From assembly GCF_010548525.1 (NCBI RefSeq), contig NZ_JAAGMG010001350.1, positions 1 through 64,000 of the forward strand: a stretch of DNA of 64,000 nt. Reading direction: 5' to 3'. This document shows, piece after piece, positions 1 through 8,432 of the stretch. Made by a program: the position numbers and the translations under genes. The notes under the pieces were generated by a model. It made no database searches. It was not told the origin of the DNA and saw only the letters and a program-made list of their open reading frames with translations. Each line of letters starts with the position of its first letter. Position 1 is the stretch's first letter. The stretch comes from Streptomyces sp. SID14478 (lineage in GTDB: Bacteria; Actinomycetota; Actinomycetes; Streptomycetales; Streptomycetaceae).

Positions 1-203
1 TCGCGGTTGGGGAAGTGCCGGTACCTGGTCCCCTGGCCTACGCCCGCTGCTTTCGCGATCGACTGGAGGGTCGTGTCGGGGTCGTCGGTGAAGGCGGTAC
101 TCGCGACCTCGATGATGCGGGCGCGGTTGTCCTCGGCGTCGGAGCGTCTCGGCCGACCGCGCAGGGGTGTCGGCTGTGCGGGAGCGGTCCGGGTATCGGG
201 CAT
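1..203 (-). CDS. TetR-family transcriptional regulator, N-terminal part (cut by window edge)
   Basis: Only the first 67 codons are in the window. They hold a complete TetR helix-turn-helix: an ARIIEVA helix, then SIAKAAGVGQGTRYRHFPNR, the usual recognition-helix pattern. Translation starts at ATG 203-201 behind an AAAGGAGG ribosome site about 10 bases upstream. The ligand-binding domain lies outside, so target and ligand cannot be inferred. The next gene upstream on the same strand begins 80 bases away. Confidence 0.9.
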   Translation of the reverse strand, partial: MPDTRTAPAQPTPLRGRPRRSDAEDNRARIIEVASTAFTDDPDTTLQSIAKAAGVGQGTRYRHFPNR

Positions 204-282
204 GGGGGCGCTGCCTCCTTTCTACGGGACCGGGGCCCGCCGGTGCGGGTTCAGCCGGCTTTCGCGGAGTGGCTCGGTGGCA

Positions 283-624
283 TCAGGGGAGGTCCTCTTG
301 ATCGGCGATGACGTCGGTCTCGTACTGGTCGAGGACTTGCTGGGGCGTCCTGCCGGTGTGGTGCGCGAGGTCGTTGATGGCGGTGGTCGCCCAGTTCGCC
401 ACCGATAGCGCAAGGGCCATCAGCTTGTCGTCGCCGTAGGTGTTCCTGGTGCCCAGTAGGTAGGCGAGGTTGAGGTACGGGACCGCGTGCGGATCATCGT
501 CGTTGGCCGTGCTGGCACGCAGCATCTCGATGGTGGTCCGGGTCGCTTCCGCGTGCTCGGACAGGAGCCGCTGCCGCTCCAGTCGGACGTGCGCGATCAT
601 CTTGCGGCGTGCGAGCGGGTCCAC
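283..624 (-). CDS. Small hypothetical protein (113 aa)
   Basis: GTG-started reading frame of 113 residues with strong G/C third-position bias, in line with the TetR gene that follows. It is soluble and mostly helical in appearance, with no signal peptide and no membrane segment. The C-terminus reads HTGRTPQQVLDQ, which resembles the end (LSPDAVLDQ) of the 97-residue protein at 8139-8432, so the two may be distant paralogues. No family is recognised and no function is proposed. Confidence 0.6.
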   Translation of the reverse strand: MDPLARRKMIAHVRLERQRLLSEHAEATRTTIEMLRASTANDDDPHAVPYLNLAYLLGTRNTYGDDKLMALALSVANWATTAINDLAHHTGRTPQQVLDQYETDVIADQEDLP

Positions 625-665
625 CGGGCGAGCCCCTTTCTGCGGTGCCGTGCGCCGTCGTCCGG

Positions 666-1442
666 TCAGGGGGTGGCGCGCAGGAGGACGAGGGATCCGT
701 TGTAGGTCGGCCGGTGGCGCAGGGGGCCGAAGGCCTCGTCCCAGGCGCCGGAGCCGAGGGCGCGGCGCAGCGAGGTGTCGAACTCCTGGCGGGCCTGATC
801 GCCGATGAAGCTCCAGGCCGAGCAGGCTTGTCGGGCAGCCGGGTCGAGCAGCATCTCGGGCCGACCGTAGTACGCCTCGTTGAAGCCGTCGGTGCAGTCC
901 AGGGGGATGGGGACGGGCTCGACGGTGACGGTGCCGCCGAGCGCCTCGGCCAATGTGTTCAGGCGTGGGTAGCGGCGGGCCTCGGTGTCCAGGACGTCGG
1001 GCGCGTAGTCGTAGAGCCAGAAGTCGCGGACCAGCGTCGGGTCGCAGGTGAGGACGGCGACCGGGCCGCGGGTCACGCGACGCATCTCACGCAGGCCGGC
1101 CTCTGCGTCGGACCACTGATGCACGCTGAAGAGGGCCATGGACGCGTCGAACTGGCCGTCCGCGAAGGGGAGGTCCTCGGCCACGGCGTCGATGGCGGTG
1201 GCGAGCTGCGCCGGACGCTGGGCGCGCATGGCGAGGGACGGTTCGACCGCGGTGATGGTGTGGCCGGGGTTCTCGTAGGAGCCCGTGCCCGCGCCGACGT
1301 TGAGGACCTCGCGGGCGTCGCCGAGCGCCAGGGCGATGGCGCGGGCGATGCGTTCGTCGGGGCGGCGGTAGGAGGAGTAGCCGGCGCCGATGCCGGCGTA
1401 GTCGACGTCGCCGGCGCTGCCGTCGTAGGTGCGCATGACCAT
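666..1442 (-). CDS. Class I SAM-dependent methyltransferase
   Basis: A 258-residue protein with the Rossmann-type SAM site VLNVGAGTGSYE (motif I) near residue 50 and the downstream motif ALFSVHQWSD typical of UbiE/Methyltransf_11 enzymes. The frame is open up to 1532, but ATG 1442 gives the normal N-terminus (MVMRTYDGSAGDVDY) and has a purine-rich stretch upstream; the extra 30 residues would be an unlikely Cys/Gly/Pro-rich leader. Substrate is unknown. A second, unrelated methyltransferase of the same class lies at 35373-36032. Confidence 0.88.
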   Translation of the reverse strand: MVMRTYDGSAGDVDYAGIGAGYSSYRRPDERIARAIALALGDAREVLNVGAGTGSYENPGHTITAVEPSLAMRAQRPAQLATAIDAVAEDLPFADGQFDASMALFSVHQWSDAEAGLREMRRVTRGPVAVLTCDPTLVRDFWLYDYAPDVLDTEARRYPRLNTLAEALGGTVTVEPVPIPLDCTDGFNEAYYGRPEMLLDPAARQACSAWSFIGDQARQEFDTSLRRALGSGAWDEAFGPLRHRPTYNGSLVLLRATP

Positions 1443-1777
1443 GGGGGGACCTCGCCTCGGGGCCTGGACCTGGCCGGGGCGCTGATATCCGCTCCCCGAA
1501 CAACACCCTTCATCTTGCATCTGCCAGGGCAAAATCCATAGATGCCTGGCGAATGATTGGCTGATCCCTCAAAGGCGGAGGCAACTGCGATAGTGCATTT
1601 GGAGGTTGTGTCAGCGCAGGTGGGGCCTTGCGGCCGGCGTGCGCGGCGGGCGGTGGCGCCCGCACCCGTCGGTGTCGAACCTCTGGCTCACGTTGTCCGC
1701 TCGTAGAGCGTTCCTACCCGGGGAGGCGCGGGGATGGGGATGTTCTCAAGGGCGCCGCATCCGCACACGGAGCCGCC
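1443..1777. other. Intergenic region with no recognised feature
   Basis: About 335 bases between a methyltransferase start and the stop of an SDR-type reductase, both on the minus strand. Only short frames without coding character are present; no hairpin terminator, tRNA or clear palindrome was found. Confidence 0.5.
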
Positions 1778-2821
1778 TCAGACGCTGGGACGCTCAGCTT
1801 CGGCGGTGACGTTGAGCGCCGGGAGGCTGTCGGCGGTCTCGGCGATGGTGTCCGCGATGGGGCGAGGATGCCAGTCGAGGAGGCGCTGGGCCTTTTCCGA
1901 GGTGGCGTCGAGATTCTTGCCGAGGAGCGCGCGGAGGGGGCGCAGTTCGGGCTTGATCAGCGACAGGCCGCGGGCCGCCCAGACCGGCATCTCCCGGGTG
2001 GGGACGTGCTGCGCCCGTACCCCGAGGCGTTGGTGGAGGATCCGCGCGACTTCGCGGACCCACAGGCTCCGCCCCGATGTGGCGATGAACCGTTGCCCGG
2101 CGGCGGCCGGTTCGGTCATGGCACGCAGGTGCAGGTCGGCAACATCGCGCACATCCACGTAGCCGGAGGCGAACTTCAGGGAGACGGGCATCGAGCCGTC
2201 CAGCATGTGCTGGATCAGCCCGAGGGACGGGGAGAAGTCGGGTCCCAGTACCGGGCCGAGGACACCGGTCGGGTTCACCGTGGCCAGCTCCAGGCCGTTG
2301 CCCTGGGTGCTGATGAAGTCCCAAGCGGCGCGCTCCGCGAGGGTCTTGGACTTCTGGTACGGCTCGATGCCGGCCTCGACGTCGGTCCAGTCGTCCTCGG
2401 TGAACGGGGTGTCACGGTCGGGGTGGCCGTAGGCGACGGCGCCGATCGCCGAGGTCAGGACCACTCGTCGGACGCCGGCGTCCTGGGACGCCCGCAGGAC
2501 ACGCAGGACGCCGTCGCGAGCCGGCGTGACCATCTCGTCGTCCGATCGCGGCGTGCTGGTCAGGGTCGGTGAGGCGACGTGCAGCACGGCGTCGCACCCC
2601 TGCACCGCCTCGGCCCAGCCCGCGTCCCGGGTCAGGTCCGCGGCCACCACGCGCAGAGGCGCGTCGGGTGCGGCTCCACCGTGTTGCAGCATCGCACGCA
2701 GCTCCGGCTCACGTGACAGGCTGCGGACCGTCGTGCGTACCGAGTGGCCCGCGTTCAGCAGGGCCAGGATGCACCAGCTGCCGATGTACCCCGTGCCGCC
2801 CGTAACCAGTACCTCGGCCAT
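1778..2821 (-). CDS. NAD(P)-dependent epimerase/dihydroflavonol reductase-like protein (extended SDR)
   Basis: A 347-residue extended short-chain dehydrogenase. The N-terminus VLVTGGTGYIG is the nucleotide-binding TGxxGxxG loop and YQKSKTLAE around residue 165 is the catalytic YxxxK. Overall it follows the dihydroflavonol-4-reductase/aldehyde-reductase type that reduces a carbonyl with NADPH. The VOC gene (2865-3236) and aldo-keto reductase (3286-4335) lie directly upstream on the same strand with gaps of about 45 bases, so the three probably form one transcript controlled by the divergent TetR gene. Natural substrate unknown. Confidence 0.9.
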   Translation of the reverse strand: MAEVLVTGGTGYIGSWCILALLNAGHSVRTTVRSLSREPELRAMLQHGGAAPDAPLRVVAADLTRDAGWAEAVQGCDAVLHVASPTLTSTPRSDDEMVTPARDGVLRVLRASQDAGVRRVVLTSAIGAVAYGHPDRDTPFTEDDWTDVEAGIEPYQKSKTLAERAAWDFISTQGNGLELATVNPTGVLGPVLGPDFSPSLGLIQHMLDGSMPVSLKFASGYVDVRDVADLHLRAMTEPAAAGQRFIATSGRSLWVREVARILHQRLGVRAQHVPTREMPVWAARGLSLIKPELRPLRALLGKNLDATSEKAQRLLDWHPRPIADTIAETADSLPALNVTAEAERPSV

Positions 2822-2864
2822 GATTCAGGTCCTCCTTGACAGTCGGAAGCGAAGGCCGGTGCTT

Positions 2865-3236
2865 CTAGGCCGGGATGAGCGTGGTGAGGCAGAACGGGTG
2901 GCCGGCCGGGTCGAGGAGTACGCGCCAGCGGTCCGGGTTGGGCTGCTCGGTGGCCTTGGTCGCACCGGCGGCTAGCGTGCGGCGTTCGGCCTCGTCGAGG
3001 TCGGTGACGGCCACATCGAGGTGGAACTGCTTCGGCAGACCGTTCGGCCACTGCGGCGGTCGGTGGTCCGGGACGCGGACGGTGACCAGGAGAAGCGAGC
3101 CCAGCTCGACCGCGCAGACGGCGTCGGACTCGACGGTGATCTCGCCGCCCAAGGTGGCCGCCCAGAAGGCCGCGAGGGTCCGTGGATCGTCGCAGTCCAG
3201 GGAGACGGATCCCAGGCGGCCTACGGGTGTGTTCAT
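2865..3236 (-). CDS. VOC-family (glyoxalase-like) protein
   Basis: 123 residues, one vicinal-oxygen-chelate unit: GSVSLDCDDPRTLAAFWAATLGG at the start, a central QFHLDVAVTDLDEAERR strand-helix and the ending DPAGHPFCL. This matches the glyoxalase-like domain of small stand-alone actinobacterial proteins that often bind or modify small hydrophobic compounds. Its position between two reductase genes suggests a shared aldehyde or xenobiotic detoxification role; that is inference from context. Confidence 0.85.
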   Translation of the reverse strand: MNTPVGRLGSVSLDCDDPRTLAAFWAATLGGEITVESDAVCAVELGSLLLVTVRVPDHRPPQWPNGLPKQFHLDVAVTDLDEAERRTLAAGATKATEQPNPDRWRVLLDPAGHPFCLTTLIPA

Positions 3237-3285
3237 GTCGATTTCTCCGGTGATGGTGGGGCGTGGCGTCGCGCGGGGCGATGGC

Positions 3286-4335
3286 TCAGGTGTTGGCGTA
3301 GCCGGGGATGGAGGCCTTGATGCGCTCGAGTTCGCGTTCGTCGGAGACGCCCTGGAAATCGTGGCGGGGGGTGTAAGGGGCCTCCAGACGGCGGGCCTCG
3401 TCGTCCGTGAGGTCGAGGTCGAGGGAGGCCACCGCGTCGTCGATCTGCTGGATGGTGCGGGCGCCGACGAGCGGAGCCGCGACGACGGGATTGCGGCGCA
3501 GCCAGGCGAGCGCGACCTGGGCGCGGGAGACGCCGTGGGCCTCCGCGACGGCGCCGACCTCGTCGATGATGAGGCGGTCGCTGTCGGCGTTGGCCTTGTA
3601 GAGCATGTCGGCGAAGCCTCCGTCGGTGGCCGCGCGGGCGCCGGAGTTCGCCTCGTCGAAGGGGCGGGCGAGGCGGCCGCGGGCGAGCGGGCTCCAGACC
3701 ATGGTGGCCACGCCTTCGTCGGCGCACAGAGGCAGCATTTCGCGCTCCTCCTCGCGGGCGAGGAGGTTGTAGTGGTCCTGCATGGTCGCGAAGCGGGCCC
3801 AGCCGTTGCGCTCCTGGAGGTGCAGGGCCTTGGCGAACTGCCAGGCGTGCATGGAGGAGGCGCCGAGGTAGCGGGCCTTGCCGGCCTTCACCACGTCGTT
3901 CAGTGCTTCGAGGGTCTCCTCCAGCGGGGTCGCGTTGTCGAGGCGGTGGATCATGTAGACGTCGACGTAGTCGGTGCCCAGGCGGCGCAGGCTGGCGTCG
4001 ATCTCGGACATGATCGCCTTGCGGGACAGGCCGCCGCCGTTCGGACGCCCCGGCCGCATGGTGTGGCGGACCTTCGTGGTGATGACGACGTCGTCGCGGT
4101 CCGCGTAGTCCTTGAGGGCGCGGCCCAGGATCTCCTCGGACGAGCCGTAGGAGTACATGTTCGCGGTGTCGAAGAAATTGATGCCCGACTCAAGGGCGTG
4201 CTTGATCAGCGGGCGGCTGGCCTCCTCGTCGAGGGACCAGACGGGGTGGCCGCGGTCGGGCTCGCCGTAGGTCATGGCGCCGACGGCCACGGGAGAGATG
4301 TCGAGGCCGGTGCGGCCGAGCTTGATGTAACGCAC
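3286..4335 (-). CDS. Aldo/keto reductase
   Basis: 349 residues, NADPH-dependent carbonyl reductase of the voltage-gated K-channel beta subunit/YghZ-like type. The catalytic tetrad is visible: [11 protein letters not shown] supplies Asp and Tyr, TTKV the Lys, and YMIHRLD the His. Translation starts at GTG 4335 with AGGAG seven bases upstream; the reading frame is open for 260 more codons, but those are antisense to the TetR gene. First gene of the minus-strand trio. Its promoter lies among two TetR-type operators at 4367-4415, so it is probably repressed by the neighbouring TetR protein. Confidence 0.92.
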   Translation of the reverse strand: MRYIKLGRTGLDISPVAVGAMTYGEPDRGHPVWSLDEEASRPLIKHALESGINFFDTANMYSYGSSEEILGRALKDYADRDDVVITTKVRHTMRPGRPNGGGLSRKAIMSEIDASLRRLGTDYVDVYMIHRLDNATPLEETLEALNDVVKAGKARYLGASSMHAWQFAKALHLQERNGWARFATMQDHYNLLAREEEREMLPLCADEGVATMVWSPLARGRLARPFDEANSGARAATDGGFADMLYKANADSDRLIIDEVGAVAEAHGVSRAQVALAWLRRNPVVAAPLVGARTIQQIDDAVASLDLDLTDDEARRLEAPYTPRHDFQGVSDERELERIKASIPGYANT

Positions 4336-4366
4336 GGAAGATCTCCTACAATGAGGATGACGGAAA

Positions 4367-4382
4367 CCGGAGAACTCTCCGG
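4367..4382. promoter_or_regulatory. TetR-type operator 1
   Basis: Perfect inverted repeat CCGGAGA-AC-TCTCCGG in the spacer between the divergent aldo/keto reductase and TetR genes. A second copy with the same core and spacing follows at 4400-4415. Size and placement fit a dimer-binding site of the adjacent TetR repressor. Confidence 0.75.
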
Positions 4383-4399
4383 CTGACTCTTCGACCGTA

Positions 4400-4415
4400 A
4401 CGGAGAGGTCTCCGT
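4400..4415. promoter_or_regulatory. TetR-type operator 2
   Basis: Perfect inverted repeat ACGGAGA-GG-TCTCCGT. Shares the core CGGAGA-NN-TCTCCG with the site at 4367-4382; the centres are 33 bases apart, about three helical turns, so both could be occupied on one face of the DNA. Confidence 0.75.
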
Positions 4416-4464
4416 ATCGCAACCGGGGCCAGATCTCCGCAGCCCGCCACCGACAGGAGGACTT

Positions 4465-5016
4465 ATGCCCGAGCTCGCGCGGCAGCGTGCCGACGCCCAG
4501 AAGAACCGGGAGATGATCCTCCAGGTCGCGCACGAGGCGCTGGCCGAGTCCCCCGACGTCTCGCTCAACGCGATCGCCAAGCGCGCGGGCGTCGGCCCGG
4601 GAACCCTCTACCGGCACTTCCCCACCCGCGAAGCACTGCTCCTCGAGGTCCACCAGCAGGGCATCGACCGGCTCACCGCCACCGTCACCGAAGTTCTCGC
4701 CGCCCACCCCCCGCTGGACGCGCTGCGCAGCTGGTTCACCACCCTGACCGGCTACGTGCGCATCAAGCACGGCCTCGGTGAGGCGCTGCACTCCGCCGCC
4801 GCCAAGGACGTCATCAGCGCCTCCTGGCCTCCCGTCACTGCTGCCGTCCAGCGTCTCCTCGACGCCTGCGTCGAGGCCGGCGAGGTGCGCCCCGACATCG
4901 ACCCCGTCGACGTCATCATGCTGCTCAGCTGCCTGTGGCGTACGCCGGACGGCCCGGAGGGTGCCGCCCAGGCCGACCGCCTCATGGACCTTGCGATCGA
5001 CGGCTTCCGCCCGTAG
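4465..5016 (+). CDS. TetR-family transcriptional regulator
   Basis: 183 residues with N-terminal HTH (SLNAIAKRAGVGPGTLYRHFPTREALL, residues about 33-60) and an alpha-helical ligand domain ending in DVIMLLSCLWRTPDGPEG, the form common among repressors of aldo/keto reductase and SDR genes in Streptomyces. Start ATG 4465 follows AGGAGG four bases upstream. Divergent from the reductase trio with 129 bases between starts, where two identical-core operators lie. Expected to repress both itself and the reductases until a small ligand binds. Confidence 0.92.
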   Translation: MPELARQRADAQKNREMILQVAHEALAESPDVSLNAIAKRAGVGPGTLYRHFPTREALLLEVHQQGIDRLTATVTEVLAAHPPLDALRSWFTTLTGYVRIKHGLGEALHSAAAKDVISASWPPVTAAVQRLLDACVEAGEVRPDIDPVDVIMLLSCLWRTPDGPEGAAQADRLMDLAIDGFRP

Positions 5017-5339
5017 TCGGGGACCGGTCCGGCGCGACCGACTCGTTTCCGTCGTGGACCACTTCAGCGCACTCGCCCGTGCCCGTGGGCAGTCAGTCGG
5101 TCCGAAACGGGTGCAGGAAGGCGCCATTGAGGGAGCCGCGTTCGGCAGTTCCGCTCACGGAGACGGCGCAGGGGCCATCTTCCGAGGATCAAGGCCGAGG
5201 TCGCTTCGGCTGAGCCACGGGTCATTCCTGGCCGAGCACCCCGTCGGCGGACCGGCCCGCATGCGAGCCATCCCTCGGCAGCGTCCGACAGCGGGTGCGT
5301 GTCGTCGCTGCCGAAGGGAATCGGGCCCAACCGATCAGG
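5017..5339. other. Intergenic region, nothing recognised
   Basis: About 320 bases between the convergent TetR gene and the secreted-protein gene. Frames across it lack coding bias, and no strong hairpin or repeat was found. Confidence 0.5.
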
Positions 5340-5678
5340 TCAGCAGGTGACGACCTTGCCGTAGGAGCCGCGGCCCCAGTTCCATTCCCACTGCTCACCG
5401 GGCTGGTAGGTGAGGCATGGCGAGTCGTTGCCCCAGTCGATGACGACCTTCACGTGCATCGCCTCGCTGCAGTTGTTGGTGACCTTCACGTACTTCCTGT
5501 GCTTGATGACGTCCCGTTTGACGCAGGCCGGGGCCGTGTTCTGTGCGGACGCCGCGGGGGCAGCCGAGACGGCCGAGACGGCGGAGGCGGCGGATGCGGC
5601 GGATGCCGTCACGAAGCCGGAGCCGAGGAGCGCCGATGCCGCGACGAGGCCGCCGGCGAGACGCATGCGGTACTTCAT
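5340..5678 (-). CDS. Secreted tendamistat-like small protein (alpha-amylase inhibitor fold candidate)
   Basis: 112 residues starting at ATG 5678 (AAAGGAAA upstream). A Sec signal peptide (KYRMRLAGGLVAASALLGSG) and an Ala-rich stretch precede a mature domain of about 65 residues with four cysteines. The mature part aligns with tendamistat: APxCV at its start, NxC in the middle, VKVV eight residues later, an 18-residue gap to the third Cys, then xPGE and a terminal Cys. The WRY triplet that tendamistat inserts into amylase is absent; this position reads HRKY. Fold assignment is reasonable; inhibitory function is not shown. Confidence 0.7.
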   Translation of the reverse strand: MKYRMRLAGGLVAASALLGSGFVTASAASAASAVSAVSAAPAASAQNTAPACVKRDVIKHRKYVKVTNNCSEAMHVKVVIDWGNDSPCLTYQPGEQWEWNWGRGSYGKVVTC

Positions 5679-6225
5679 GTCCCGTTTCCTTTCACTGGGC
5701 CAAAAGGCCATGAGAGGCGTGTGGTTGCTCGGCAGACTCTGTCGATCTTTTCGGCGTCAAGGCCCTCGATACAGCTGAAGTGCATCCTTTCGGGGACGAA
5801 ACCACTCCTACTGGTGTGATCCGGTATCGGGGCGAAGAGGCGCCGTGCCATGGAGGCGCTCGATCTGCTCCGTTGTGCGTCACCGGTCGCCGCGGTGCCG
5901 AGGAGAAGAGAGTGTTCCGCCCGTCCGACGTGGCGGCAGCCGGGTGAGCGCGCGTAGGCAGTCAGCCGACGTCGGGAGCCTGAGGGAGAGGCATTGGCGC
6001 GGATGCGTGCACCGGACCGCCGAAGGGGGAGGGGCGGCGGAGGCGGCCGTCGCATGGCGAGTCGAAGGCCCCGACCGGGCGCAGGAGTTCGAGCTGCGTG
6101 CGCCAGGCGGGCCGTCGCCGAATGCGCGGGGCCCGGTGGCCTTCAGTGGCCACCGGGCCCCGCAAGAACAACGTTCGGCCGGCCAGTGCCCGTGTCTCTT
6201 GTGGGCGACCGACCGGCCGTAGGGA
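5679..6225. other. Intergenic region with one terminator hairpin
   Basis: About 550 bases between two minus-strand genes. Apart from the perfect hairpin at 6126-6163 nothing coding or repeated is evident; the promoter of the secreted-protein gene should lie near 5690-5800 but no convincing -10/-35 pair could be assigned. Confidence 0.5.
6126..6163 (-). terminator. Hairpin terminator after the VanZ-like gene
   Basis: Perfect 16-base-pair GC-rich stem with a six-base loop (6142-6147), located 63 bases beyond the stop codon of the minus-strand VanZ gene. No T tract, as is usual for Streptomyces terminators. Confidence 0.75.
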
Positions 6226-6951
6226 TCAGGGACGCTTGGCCCGCAGCAGCGCGGGGAGTCCCTTGCGTGGGGAAGTCGACGCGGACTGCTTCTCGGCCGG
6301 TGTCCTCTTCACCGGTGCGGGGCTCTTCTTCGGAGGGGCAGTCCTCTTGGCTTCGGAGCCGGAGCGAACGCTGCCCGTGAGACGGGCCCAACTCCACGGC
6401 TCCCGGCTGCTGTCGGGGGTGTCGACCGGAGCCGGTTCGTCCGCCTCCTCGGGGCGGGGGCGCCACCAGTGGGAGCGGCGCGGATGCAAGGACCGGCCGA
6501 GCCTGCGGCCGAGCACGAGATATCCGAAGAAGGCGCCGGCGGCGTTGAGGATCACGTCATCGATGTCGAATGCACGGCCGGCGACCATCAGACCCTGGGC
6601 GACCTCGACGGTGAGCATGACGATCGCCGTCATGAGTACCACCCGGACGAAGCCCCGCGTACGCGGGAAGAGCACCGGAAGCAGGATGCCGAAGGGCACG
6701 CCGAGCACGACGTTCCCGCCGACCTGCTTGATCGTGTCCCGCCAGTCGGGTTGCTCGAAGTACAGTCGAATCGAACTTCCAGGATGCAAGTTGGTGTGCG
6801 TCAGCGACACTGACGAGGGTGACGGTACGAGAGTGACCTTCGCCAGCGCGACGGCGAACGCCACCATGCAGACGAAGCCGATCGCCACGACGAATCCACG
6901 AATCAGTCGCCAACCCCAAGAGTGCCGCCGCAGGCGCGGTTCACTGTCCAT
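6226..6951 (-). CDS. VanZ-family membrane protein
   Basis: 241 residues from ATG 6951. Residues about 15-160 hold four to five hydrophobic segments with the VanZ signatures GNVVLGVPFGILLPVLFP and the later EVAQ...GRAFDIDDVILNAAGAFFGY. The C-terminal 75 residues are a charged, Lys/Pro/Arg-rich cytoplasmic tail. VanZ proteins are membrane proteins linked with low-level teicoplanin resistance in some hosts, but most actinobacterial members have no assigned role. The open frame continues upstream to 7923 antisense to the next gene, which is not real coding. Confidence 0.88.
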   Translation of the reverse strand: MDSEPRLRRHSWGWRLIRGFVVAIGFVCMVAFAVALAKVTLVPSPSSVSLTHTNLHPGSSIRLYFEQPDWRDTIKQVGGNVVLGVPFGILLPVLFPRTRGFVRVVLMTAIVMLTVEVAQGLMVAGRAFDIDDVILNAAGAFFGYLVLGRRLGRSLHPRRSHWWRPRPEEADEPAPVDTPDSSREPWSWARLTGSVRSGSEAKRTAPPKKSPAPVKRTPAEKQSASTSPRKGLPALLRAKRP

Positions 6952-7086
6952 GCGGCGCCGGATACCCCGGAGTTGGGGCCGCACACGCCGGTGACCCGAA
7001 TGCGCGGTGCACGGATTGTGCGCGGGTGGGGACTCGGCCCGTTGGGGGATCAACGTCACCCCGGTCGGCGCAGGTAGCCTCCAGGC

Positions 7087-7980
7087 ATGGCGAACATCAA
7101 CTTCAGTTCTGCAGTCGGCGTCTGGTGGACGAGCGACCAGTGGCCCATCCGCGACGTGCTCGCCCGGGCCCGTGAGATCGAGGGTCTTGGTTACGGATCG
7201 CTGTTCTACGGCGAAGCCGGAGGCAAGGAGTCCCTCACCCAGGCCGCGGCTCTGCTGGGCGGCACCGAGCGGCTGGTGGTCGGCACCGGCATCGCCAACA
7301 TCCACGCGCGCAGTGCCCCGGCCAGTGAAGCGGGCGCGCGTACGCTCGGGGCGCTGTACCCGGGGCGGTTCGTGCTGGGTCTGGGTGTCAGTCACGCGCC
7401 GCTGGTGGAGCACAGCTACGCAGGTTCCTACACGAAACCGCTGAGCACCATGCGGGAGTACCTGCGGACGATGGACGCGGTTCCGGATGCGATCGAGCCG
7501 GGCGGGGAGCGTCCGGCCCGTCTGCTGGCCGCGCTGGGGCCGAAGATGATCGAGCTCTCCGGGCAGGCTGCCGACGGGGCCCATCCCTACTTGGTGACTC
7601 CGGAGCACACCGCCGCCACGCGGGGGCAGTTGGGGCCCGACAAGTGGATCGTCAGTGAGCAGGCCGTGGCCCTCACCACTGACCGGGAGGCCGGTCTGCG
7701 GTACGCGCATCAGCACCTGCACATGTATTCGCAGTTGCCCAACTACCGCAATTCCTGGCTGCGTCAGGGGTTCGACGAGTCGGACCTGGTCGTCGGGGGT
7801 TCGGACAAGCTGGCGGAGCGCATGGTCGCCATCGGTGACGCGGAGGCGGTCGCCGCGCACGTACGGCGTCACCTGGAGGCAGGGGCCGACCACGTACTCG
7901 TACAGGTCCTCGGCGACGACCACGCGTCGGATCCGCTGCCGACGCTGCGTGCCCTCGCCGGGGCTCTGGGCCTGAGCTGA
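7087..7980 (+). CDS. LLM-class F420-dependent oxidoreductase
   Basis: 297 residues of the luciferase-like monooxygenase fold, of the short F420 subgroup. Visible features are the N-terminal strand VGVWW, the GLGYGSLFYGEAGGKES segment, GTGIANIHARSAPASEAGARTLGALYPGRFVLGLGVSHAP split over the core barrel, and the late GSDKLAERMVAIGDAEAVAAHVRRHLEAGADHV helix-strand. Such enzymes use coenzyme F420, which fits an actinomycete. Substrate not predictable. Divergent from VanZ, followed by a bidirectional hairpin. Confidence 0.9.
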   Translation: MANINFSSAVGVWWTSDQWPIRDVLARAREIEGLGYGSLFYGEAGGKESLTQAAALLGGTERLVVGTGIANIHARSAPASEAGARTLGALYPGRFVLGLGVSHAPLVEHSYAGSYTKPLSTMREYLRTMDAVPDAIEPGGERPARLLAALGPKMIELSGQAADGAHPYLVTPEHTAATRGQLGPDKWIVSEQAVALTTDREAGLRYAHQHLHMYSQLPNYRNSWLRQGFDESDLVVGGSDKLAERMVAIGDAEAVAAHVRRHLEAGADHVLVQVLGDDHASDPLPTLRALAGALGLS

Positions 7981-8062
7981 GCCCTGAACGACCGAGCTGT
8001 CCTTCTCGCTCTCCCGGCTTCAGGCGCCACCGATGTCCGGTCAGTGCCGGAGCGGCGGTCGT

Positions 8063-8095
8063 GGGGGCCCCTGGCCTTGATGGTCCGGGGCCCCC
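8063..8095. terminator. Bidirectional hairpin terminator
   Basis: Nine perfect base pairs (GGGGGCCCC with GGGGCCCCC) plus a partial inner helix, between the convergent F420 oxidoreductase (stop 7980) and the minus-strand hypothetical gene (stop 8139). Confidence 0.6.
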
Positions 8096-8138
8096 GACGG
8101 CTGTTGCTCCACCGCTGTTCCTGGGGCGGCCGTTCCAC

Positions 8139-8432
8139 CTACTCCATGCTGTCAACACGCTTGAGGCCGACGGTGATCTGGTCCAGCACTGCGTCGGGCG
8201 ACAGGTCGTAAGCCTGCGCTGCCACACCCACGCCCAGTTCCGCAGCGTGTGTCATGGCCCAGAGCAGCGCGCCATGGGCGGACGCGTCGTCCCCCTGGGA
8301 CCTTCTCAAATGTTCCACCGCTGCGCGGAGTTGGGCATCGGATGCGGGGGTGTATCCATCACAAAGGGAGCCGCGCAGAAGTGCCAGTGCCTCCAGGGCG
8401 GCCGGTGAATGGGACTGGCTCTCAAGGTGCAT
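8139..8432 (-). CDS. Small hypothetical protein (97 aa)
   Basis: Start ATG 8432 is chosen because GAGGAGAG lies about eight bases upstream; the frame is open 27 codons further without a good site. The product is soluble and helical, with no signal peptide. The C-terminal HAAELGVGVAAQAYDLSPDAVLDQ resembles the ending of the 113-residue protein at 283-624. No known family. Confidence 0.6.
   Translation of the reverse strand: MHLESQSHSPAALEALALLRGSLCDGYTPASDAQLRAAVEHLRRSQGDDASAHGALLWAMTHAAELGVGVAAQAYDLSPDAVLDQITVGLKRVDSME

Noticed and set aside
4336-5127. N-terminal extension of the aldo/keto reductase frame
   Set aside because: It runs antisense to the TetR gene; GTG 4335 has a proper ribosome site and a normal family N-terminus.
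5845-6222. 125-codon plus-strand frame
   Set aside because: Arg/Ser-rich composition without codon bias, and it covers the hairpin at 6126-6163.
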